A stretch of 33,226 nucleotides of DNA from Polaribacter sp. (GTDB taxonomy: Bacteria; Bacteroidota; Bacteroidia; Flavobacteriales; Flavobacteriaceae): assembly GCA_028343155.1 (NCBI GenBank), contig JAOLXX010000020.1:1-33226 (forward strand), read 5' to 3'. The position numbers were made by a program, and so were the translations under genes. Each line of letters begins with the position of its first letter. Position 1 is the stretch's first letter. Under the pieces are notes generated by a model that saw only the letters and a list, made by a program, of their open reading frames with translations, had not been told where the DNA came from and made no database searches. Below, piece after piece: positions 31,354-33,226 of this stretch.

Positions 31354-31361
31354 CAAAAATA
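31354..31361 (-). promoter_or_regulatory. Putative -7 box of the helicase gene
   Basis: Minus strand TATTTTTG, 20 nt before the TTG start at 31333; it supports transcription starting upstream of that TTG. Confidence 0.35.
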
Positions 31362-31392
31362 AGACTTAAAATAGGTTTATAACAAATTTAAA

Positions 31393-31794
31393 CTAAATAA
31401 ATCTTGATAAATTTACATTAGCAATATCATGATGGGATGCATCATGAACAGAAGTACCGTTTTTTATCACTAATAACTGAGGTGATTGATGTATTACTTC
31501 AAAAGTATTGGCTATTTCAGCAGAAATATCTCTGTGATTTAATAAATCTAAATAATAGACTTTCATGCCTTGAAATTCTTTGGTAAAAAGAGCTTCAAAT
31601 TGTTTGATAACGATACGACTAATTCCACAACGTGTAGAATCTTTGAAGATAAGAATGGATGCTGTTTTAGATTGTGCTTTGATTTCTTCTAACTGTGCTA
31701 TCGATGTTAAAGGGAGCCAATTTAAAAATGTTTTTTCTTCTTCTTTTGATGTTTCGTTTTCTTTGCTTCCAAAAATGCTATTGAATATGCCCAT
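31393..31794 (-). CDS. ytxJ: YtxJ-like bacillithiol-system thioredoxin-fold protein
   Basis: A 133-residue monothiol thioredoxin-fold protein (DUF2847) thought to act as a bacilliredoxin, removing bacillithiol from mixed disulfides on proteins. The active site is KDSTRCGISR with the lone Cys56, where glutaredoxins would have CxxC. The cis-proline loop is HQSPQLLVI (Pro105), and the fold order is right: ILIFKDST strand, helix IVIKQFEALF, strand MKVYYLDLL, helix, cis-Pro strand. The first 20 residues are charged and variable. It complements bshA about 28 kb away in the same window. Divergent from clpB, with a 264-bp spacer. Confidence 0.92.
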   Translation of the reverse strand: MGIFNSIFGSKENETSKEEEKTFLNWLPLTSIAQLEEIKAQSKTASILIFKDSTRCGISRIVIKQFEALFTKEFQGMKVYYLDLLNHRDISAEIANTFEVIHQSPQLLVIKNGTSVHDASHHDIANVNLSRFI

Positions 31795-31867
31795 GTTTTA
31801 TCTTTAAATTCACCTAAACTCTAAGTAAATATTTTTAGAGTGTTCTTTAAAATCTTTTTTAACCTTT

Positions 31868-31884
31868 ATTCTTCTACGAAGAAT
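31868..31884. repeat. 17-bp inverted repeat between ytxJ and clpB
   Basis: ATTCTTC-TAC-GAAGAAT, a perfect 7-bp inverted repeat in the 264-bp divergent promoter region. It is unlike the CIRCE heat-shock operator. A regulator site for the stress gene clpB or for ytxJ is possible. Apart from this repeat the spacer shows only AT-rich sequence; no ORF or RNA gene. Confidence 0.4.
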
Positions 31885-32058
31885 TATAAATACACAATGA
31901 TTCTATACTGCTAAAATAAGTCAAAAAGTCATTAAAAACAAGCCTTTGTAAGACAAATTGACTGTTATAGTTTTATTTTTAAATTGGTATCATTATTGGT
32001 TAAAATAGATTATAAATACTACAAGGGCACTAGCTCCTTTGCTATAAAAAAAGAAGAT

Positions 32059-33226
32059 ATGAACTTAAATAATTTTACTACTAAATCGCAAGAGACCATA
32101 CAAAAGGCGCAACAAATTGCACAGGGTTTCGGTCATAGTCAAATAGAAAACGAACATATTTTTAAAGCTTTAACACAAGTTGACGAAAATGTACTGCCTT
32201 TTCTTTTAAAAAAACTGAATATCAATCGTATCGTATTAGAACAAATTTCAGAAAAGCAATTAGAAAGTTTTCCTAAAGTTTCTGGTGCAGAACTTATGCT
32301 TTCTAGAGAAGCTAGTAAAACATTAAATGAGGCATCTATTATCGCAAAAAATATGAAAGATCATTATGTTTCTATTGAGCATTTAATTTTGGCTATTTTT
32401 AAATCGAAAAGTAATATTGCACAGGTTTTAAAAGATCAAGGTGTTACAGAAAAGTACTTAAAAGCTGCTATAGAAGAGCTTAGAAAAGGAGAAAGAGTTA
32501 CTTCTCAAAGTCAAGAAGAAACTTATAATTCTTTGAATAAATATGCTAAAAACTTAAATCAATTAGCGCAGGAAGGAAAGCTAGATCCCGTAATTGGTAG
32601 AGATGAAGAAATACGTAGATTGCTGCAGATTTTATCTCGTAGAACAAAAAACAATCCTATTTTAGTTGGAGAACCTGGAACTGGAAAAACGGCCATTGCA
32701 GAAGGATTAGCATACAGAATTGTTGATGGAGATGTGCCCGAAAACCTAAAAAATAAATTGATTTTTTCTCTTGACATGGGTGCATTAATTGCTGGTGCAA
32801 AATACAAAGGAGAGTTCGAAGAACGTTTAAAAGCGGTTATCAAAGAAGTAACAACATCTAATGGAGATATTGTTTTATTTATTGATGAAATTCATACGCT
32901 TGTTGGTGCTGGTGGCGGACAAGGAGCCATGGATGCTGCAAATATTTTAAAACCAGCATTGGCGCGTGGAGAATTGCGTGCAATTGGTGCCACAACTTTA
33001 GATGAATATCAAAAATATTTTGAAAAAGATAAAGCTTTAGAGCGTCGTTTCCAGAAAGTTATAGTGAATGAGCCAGATACAGAAAGTGCAATTTCTATTT
33101 TAAGAGGAATTAAAGAAAAGTACGAAACGCATCATAAAGTTAGAATTAAAGATGAAGCTATTATTGGTGCTGTAGAATTATCTCAACGTTATATTACAAA
33201 CCGATTTTTACCCGATAAAGCGATTG
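32059..33226 (+). CDS. clpB: ATP-dependent disaggregase ClpB, N-terminal 389 residues (runs off the right edge)
   Basis: Hsp100 chaperone that, with DnaK, pulls proteins out of aggregates. From ATG at 32059 the frame is open to the window end. The N domain ([20 protein letters not shown] to about 145) has the two Clp repeats ([26 protein letters not shown]). NBD1 follows with [21 protein letters not shown] (about 174-194), Walker [16 protein letters not shown], pore-loop segment [16 protein letters not shown], Walker [17 protein letters not shown], sensor [23 protein letters not shown] with the arginine fingers. The coiled-coil M domain and NBD2 lie outside. ClpB rather than ClpA/C is favoured by the [13 protein letters not shown] and ALERRFQ forms. 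Confidence 0.95.
   Translation, partial: MNLNNFTTKSQETIQKAQQIAQGFGHSQIENEHIFKALTQVDENVLPFLLKKLNINRIVLEQISEKQLESFPKVSGAELMLSREASKTLNEASIIAKNMKDHYVSIEHLILAIFKSKSNIAQVLKDQGVTEKYLKAAIEELRKGERVTSQSQEETYNSLNKYAKNLNQLAQEGKLDPVIGRDEEIRRLLQILSRRTKNNPILVGEPGTGKTAIAEGLAYRIVDGDVPENLKNKLIFSLDMGALIAGAKYKGEFEERLKAVIKEVTTSNGDIVLFIDEIHTLVGAGGGQGAMDAANILKPALARGELRAIGATTLDEYQKYFEKDKALERRFQKVIVNEPDTESAISILRGIKEKYETHHKVRIKDEAIIGAVELSQRYITNRFLPDKAI

Noticed and set aside
31868..31884. CIRCE heat-shock operator upstream of clpB
   Set aside because: The inverted repeat sequence and its 3-nt spacing do not match TTAGCACTC-N9-GAGTGCTAA.
32559..32843. 94-codon minus-strand frame inside clpB
   Set aside because: It is antisense to a well-conserved AAA+ domain and reflects its codon pattern.

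Overview
The window reads as a piece of an AT-rich marine flavobacterial chromosome (family Flavobacteriaceae; the proteins feel closest to Polaribacter or Tenacibaculum, from memory and unchecked). Supporting signs are a transketolase made as separate subunits, bacillithiol genes (BshA and a YtxJ-like protein), a DUF3810 membrane metalloprotein, few Shine-Dalgarno sequences, and several TAnnTTTG boxes of the Bacteroidetes sigma factor. Nearly all of it is ordinary housekeeping chromosome apart from one accessory stretch at about 24.2-29.7 kb.

Layout. 1-7.95 kb, minus strand: the start of glyA, a sodium:dicarboxylate symporter, bshA, the N-terminal transketolase subunit, an exported protein with a glutaminase-like fold, and dnaB. 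8.08-15.55 kb, plus strand: a DUF3810 protein, a TrmH-family RNA methyltransferase, a Ste24-type M48 protease, the (p)ppGpp enzyme SpoT/RelA, a Fur-family regulator and purA. A bidirectional terminator separates purA from the convergent block 15.6-19.9 kb (folE, hisS, a YihY/BrkB membrane protein, nadC). 19.9-24.2 kb, plus strand: rlmH, the dITP/XTP pyrophosphatase, an iron/cobalamin-type ABC permease and its ATPase (which has no normal start codon), and an M28 lipoprotein peptidase. 29.8-33.2 kb: an SF2 helicase, ytxJ, and divergently the start of clpB.

The most interesting part is 24.4-27.3 kb. Three unrelated single-gene units (a zinc-finger/HNH-like protein, a small outer-membrane barrel, a secreted gluzincin) lie head to tail on one strand. 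They are separated by about 120-base spacers whose last 70 bases are 63/70 identical, and which fold into long imperfect stems with a conserved inner hairpin. Each unit starts with GTTG followed by a unit-specific sequence, and ends with the exact reverse complement of that same sequence (13, 10 and 9 bases), with the conserved spacer arm beginning directly after CAAC. This is the logic of integron gene cassettes with attC sites: the ends match within a cassette, not across a junction. The core bases do not match the classical attC consensus well and no integrase gene is in the window. I interpret it as an integron-like, integrase-less cassette array of a flavobacterial type. A half-site follows the third unit and abuts a DUF898-M48 gene pair, as if the array was truncated there.

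Other points: dnaB and the TrmH-family gene each have a promoter box exactly 5 nt before ATG, suggesting leaderless mRNAs; there is a 40-bp perfect palindrome at 5045-5084; spoT and the helicase seem to start with TTG. All functions come from motif recognition by eye; no searches were run.
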